In this document: piece after piece, positions 61,343 through 64,000 of the stretch
Numbering within the stretch: position 1 is the stretch's first letter
Layout: every line of letters starts with the position of its first letter
Assembly (NCBI GenBank): GCA_018268035.1
Contig: JAFDXI010000102.1
Location: 215,365 to 279,364 of the forward strand
Length of the DNA stretch: 64,000 nucleotides
Reading direction: 5' to 3'
Source: Bacteroidota bacterium
GTDB taxonomy: Bacteria > Bacteroidota > Bacteroidia > Chitinophagales > Chitinophagaceae
Notes under the pieces: generated by a model
The model's database searches: none
The model's input: the letters and a program-made list of their open reading frames with translations, nothing else
Told to the model about the DNA's origin: nothing
Made by a program: the position numbers and the translations under genes

Positions 61343-64000
61343 TTATCTCTGAACCACTACTTTTTCTGTTTGTTTGATTCCATATTTGTCAACAACAACG
61401 AGCATGTAAACACCATTGGCAAGACCAGAAACATCAATCTTCTGTTGTGCAAGTTTTGCAAATGCTTTTACTTTAGATTGTTTTAAAACCCTGCCTTGTA
61501 TATCTTCCAGTTGTAACTCAATATCACTTTCAGAAACGCCTGCAAACTGAACAGTAAGAACATTGCTTACAGGGTTAGGATAAATCTTTACTGAATAGTT
61601 AATTTGAGGCCTGGTTGTATTGTTACCGGGCATTGTTGTTATTGCATTGCCATCATTATTGATAATAGTACCTGTAGCAGTTCCATCAGCTATCGTTGCA
61701 TGTACCGGGTTGCTTAGCTGAACTGTAAAAGTTTCATCTACTTCAGCAACCTTATCACCTAGGATAATAATTTTTATAATTTTCTGTACCTGGCCAATAT
61801 TAAACGTGACTTTACCTAATGCTGGCAGGTAATCATAAAATGCAGTAGCCGTTCCATTATTGGTGGTATAATAAACGCTTACCTTCTTATTTGCAGGTGC
61901 GTTTAATGTAACCTTGAACCTCATGAATTTGCTTCCGGAATTTCCTTCAACAAGTGAAGCATCAGCAATTGAAATTGTAACAGGTACTACACAACCTTCA
62001 TCAATCTGTCCATTACAATTATCATCAATTCCATTACCACATATTTCAACTGCGCCAGGATGCATTGATGAATTATTATCGTTACAATCAGAATTATTAT
62101 CAACGCCGCAAGCAACAGGTGAGCCAGCACCATAACCATCACCATCATTATCTGCATAGAGCAATTTTGTGTCATCACAATCGGAATTATTCGTTACATA
62201 ACCTGTTGGCGGTGTAGATGAACAAGCCGATATTGAATTATTCGCATCACCAAACCCATCGCCGTCATTATCTGCATAATAAGTTTGTGGTGTATGAACA
62301 GATGCATCATTATCGTTGCAATCAGAATTATTTGCGACGCCACAAGCAACCGGTGAACCAGAACCATAACCATCCCCATCATTGTCTACATAGAGTAGTT
62401 TAGTATCATCACAATCTGTGTTATCAACTACATAACCGGTCGGTGGTGTAGAAGAACAAACTGTTGTTGAATTATTAGCATTACCAAAGCCATCACCATC
62501 GTTATCTGCATAATAAGTTTGAGGTGAATGAACAGAAGCATCATTGTCATTGCAATCAGAATTATTTGCGACGCCACAAGCCACCGGCGAACCGGCGCCA
62601 AATCCATCGCCATCATGATCTGCATACAGGAGTTTTGTATCATCACAATCTGTGTTATCAGTTACATAACCTGTTGGTGGTGTAGAAGAACAAACCGTAG
62701 TTGAATTATTCGGATCACCGAAACCATCGCCATCAGCATCACGATAATATGTTGTGGATACTCCAGTTATTGTTACGTTAAAACTGCATGTTGCTATATT
62801 GCCTGATTCGTCTGCAAGATTGAATGAATTAGTTGTTGTTCCCATAGGGAATATTGAACCTGATGGTAAGCCGCTTGTCTGTGTGATTGTAATACCTCCA
62901 TTACTGCCATCACAATCAAACTCAACAATAAAAGGAAAATTATAGCCATTGCTCAAATCATTCCATGTTCCATTATACCAGTTAATAATAGCGTAGTCTT
63001 CAATGCCACCGGCATCATTAGGCTCACCTGAACTCCAATTTGTATAAGTAACCGGCTCATTTGTAACCCAGGAATAATTACCTTCTGAAACTTCGTCTGT
63101 CAGACCTATCCAGGCTTGTGTTACCGTTGCGGTTTGAAGAAAATTTTGTTCGCCTGCACTTCCAATTGAAACCAGATGACCACCTAAGGAAGTTGCTATC
63201 GCTTTTGCACTTGTCCAGTTAACTGTAGCAGTAGATATAAAATACTTATGCCCGCTATAAGTTCCTAAAAGCAAGTATCCGGGGATTGATTCAGGTGTAT
63301 GACAACCACAATTATCAGTAGCTGTTGGTAAATTATAATCAACTTTTGCGCCACACATTCCTGCGTCACTGCTCCTTGTAATATCTGAGGGGCAGGAACT
63401 AACAACCGGAGGTGTCTCATCTTCATCAATAGTTCCATTACAATTATCATCAATGCCGTTTCCACATATTTCAACTGCGCCAGGATGAATACTTGCAACA
63501 TTGTCATTACAATCTGTGTTATCGGTTACATAACCTGTTGGTGGTGTAGAAGAACAAACCGTAGTTGAATTATTCGCATCACCAAAACCATCACCGTCAT
63601 TGTCTGCATAGTAAGTCTGAGGTGAGTGAACACTTGCATCATTATCATTGCAATCAGAATTATTATCAACGCCACAAGCCACCGGCGAACCGGCGCCGTA
63701 ACCATCCCCGTCATGATCAGCATACAAAAGTTTGGCATCATCGCAGTCGCTATTATTGGTTACATATCCTGTGGGTGGAGTGGATGAACAAACCGTTGTT
63801 GAATTATTCGGATCACCAAAACCATCGCCATCAGCATCACGATAATAAGTGATACCTGAATGAACACTTGCATCGTTGTCATTGCAATCAGAATTATTAT
63901 CAACGCCACAAGCCACCGGCGAACCGGCGCCAAATCCATCGCCATCATGATCTGCATACAGGAGTTTTGTATCATCACAATCTGTATTATCAGTTACATA
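61343..64000 (-). CDS. Secreted repeat protein, C-terminal part: MopE-like repeats, lectin nested in HYR, Calx-beta, T9SS tail
   Basis: The frame is open to the window end, so the N-terminus is missing; at least 885 residues are visible. From N to C: Asp-rich repeats (YYADNDGDGFGD, NNSDCNDNDAS) of the MopE/thrombospondin-3 type; ICGNGIDDNCNGTIDE; an HYR domain whose middle holds a C-type lectin-like domain (WIGLTDEVSEGNYSWV, GEPNDAGG); a second repeat block; ICGNGIDDNCNGQIDEGC; a Calx-beta domain (ISIADASLVEGNSG, VYYTTNNGTATAFYDY); and a type A T9SS sorting tail (KIYPNPVSNVLTVQF, ending EKVVVQR). It is predicted to be a cell-surface or secreted, Ca-dependent adhesin. Metal and sugar binding are inferred from motifs. 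Confidence 0.88.
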   Translation of the reverse strand, partial: YVTDNTDCDDTKLLYADHDGDGFGAGSPVACGVDNNSDCNDNDASVHSGITYYRDADGDGFGDPNNSTTVCSSTPPTGYVTNNSDCDDAKLLYADHDGDGYGAGSPVACGVDNNSDCNDNDASVHSPQTYYADNDGDGFGDANNSTTVCSSTPPTGYVTDNTDCNDNVASIHPGAVEICGNGIDDNCNGTIDEDETPPVVSSCPSDITRSSDAGMCGAKVDYNLPTATDNCGCHTPESIPGYLLLGTYSGHKYFISTATVNWTSAKAIATSLGGHLVSIGSAGEQNFLQTATVTQAWIGLTDEVSEGNYSWVTNEPVTYTNWSSGEPNDAGGIEDYAIINWYNGTWNDLSNGYNFPFIVEFDCDGSNGGITITQTSGLPSGSIFPMGTTTNSFNLADESGNIATCSFNVTITGVSTTYYRDADGDGFGDPNNSTTVCSSTPPTGYVTDNTDCDDTKLLYADHDGDGFGAGSPVACGVANNSDCNDNDASVHSPQTYYADNDGDGFGNANNSTTVCSSTPPTGYVVDNTDCDDTKLLYVDNDGDGYGSGSPVACGVANNSDCNDNDASVHTPQTYYADNDGDGFGDANNSISACSSTPPTGYVTNNSDCDDTKLLYADNDGDGYGAGSPVACGVDNNSDCNDNNSSMHPGAVEICGNGIDDNCNGQIDEGCVVPVTISIADASLVEGNSGSKFMRFKVTLNAPANKKVSVYYTTNNGTATAFYDYLPALGKVTFNIGQVQKIIKIIILGDKVAEVDETFTVQLSNPVHATIADGTATGTIINNDGNAITTMPGNNTTRPQINYSVKIYPNPVSNVLTVQFAGVSESDIELQLEDIQGRVLKQSKVKAFAKLAQQKIDVSGLANGVYMLVVVDKYGIKQTEKVVVQR
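62055..62745. repeat. In-frame tandem repeat block A of the secreted repeat protein
   Basis: About three copies of a 234-base (78-residue) unit, each made of two Asp-rich half units (one with CSSTPPTGYV, one with GSPVACGV). Corresponding bases, for example TCTGCA at 62271 and 62505, are exactly 234 apart. Copies differ by a few percent, mainly at third codon positions. Confidence 0.8.
63480..64000. repeat. In-frame tandem repeat block B of the secreted repeat protein, cut by window edge
   Basis: The same 234-base unit as block A occurs again upstream in the protein. A stretch of nearly 90 bases around 63911-64000 is almost identical to 62579-62668, 1332 bases away. The block continues past the window end, so copy number is not known. 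Confidence 0.8.

Noticed and set aside
62055..64000. Regularly spaced repeats considered as a CRISPR array
   Set aside because: Repeats are 234 bases, degenerate, and in frame within one long coding sequence; there are no unique spacers and no cas genes.

Overview
The window looks like chromosome of a Bacteroidota bacterium, most likely in or near the Chitinophagaceae. This is inferred from the low-GC DNA, an adjacent SusC/SusD pair, a type IX secretion C-terminal tail, a UpxY/NusG-like antiterminator, the acpP-fabF-rnc order, and promoter-like motifs of the Bacteroidota form TTTG-N19-21-TAnnTTTG. No species-level call is possible from the sequence alone.

Layout. 1-9.6 kb: mostly housekeeping genes (5' part of an ABC exporter gene, rbfA, a LolC/E-type permease, an SDR, an Nfu Fe-S protein, a sugar-isomerase-like TIM barrel, an Fsr-like MFS pump, tRNA-His, a tail-specific protease). 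9.7-11 kb: a UpxY-like antiterminator followed by a PHP-type tyrosine phosphatase, both typical of capsule regulation. 11.2-16.7 kb: an M14 peptidase, PurU, about 1.2 kb of decayed DNA holding a RhuM-family pseudogene, and an alpha/beta hydrolase.

17.3-36.6 kb is an exopolysaccharide/capsule region. A minus-strand block reads Wza, Wzc, Wzy-like polymerase/ligase, three sulfotransferases, a GT4 glycosyltransferase, another sulfotransferase, a WecG/TagA glycosyltransferase and a Wzx flippase. Around its promoter end lie a fifth, divergent sulfotransferase, a membrane-anchored clan GH-A glycosidase, a plant-type GDP-mannose 3,5-epimerase (source of GDP-L-galactose/L-gulose), a cupin and two overlapping Wzi-like outer-membrane proteins. 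Together they suggest a heavily sulfated exopolysaccharide, possibly containing L-galactose or L-gulose. This is the most interesting system in the window.

36.6-42 kb: acpP, fabF, rnc, an SGNH-like lipoprotein, methylmalonyl-CoA epimerase and an IscA-type Fe-S carrier. 42-61 kb: a SusC/SusD pair followed by three paralogous ~1100-residue FG-GAP/VCBS plus ASPIC/UnbV lipoproteins, an effector-binding-domain protein, a periplasmic HMA protein, a large PIG-L deacetylase and a 49-residue membrane peptide. No polysaccharide-cleaving enzyme accompanies this SusCD pair. 61.3-64 kb: the C-terminal part of a secreted repeat protein with Ca-binding-like repeats, a C-type lectin domain nested inside an HYR domain, a Calx-beta domain and a type IX sorting tail. 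It runs off the window.
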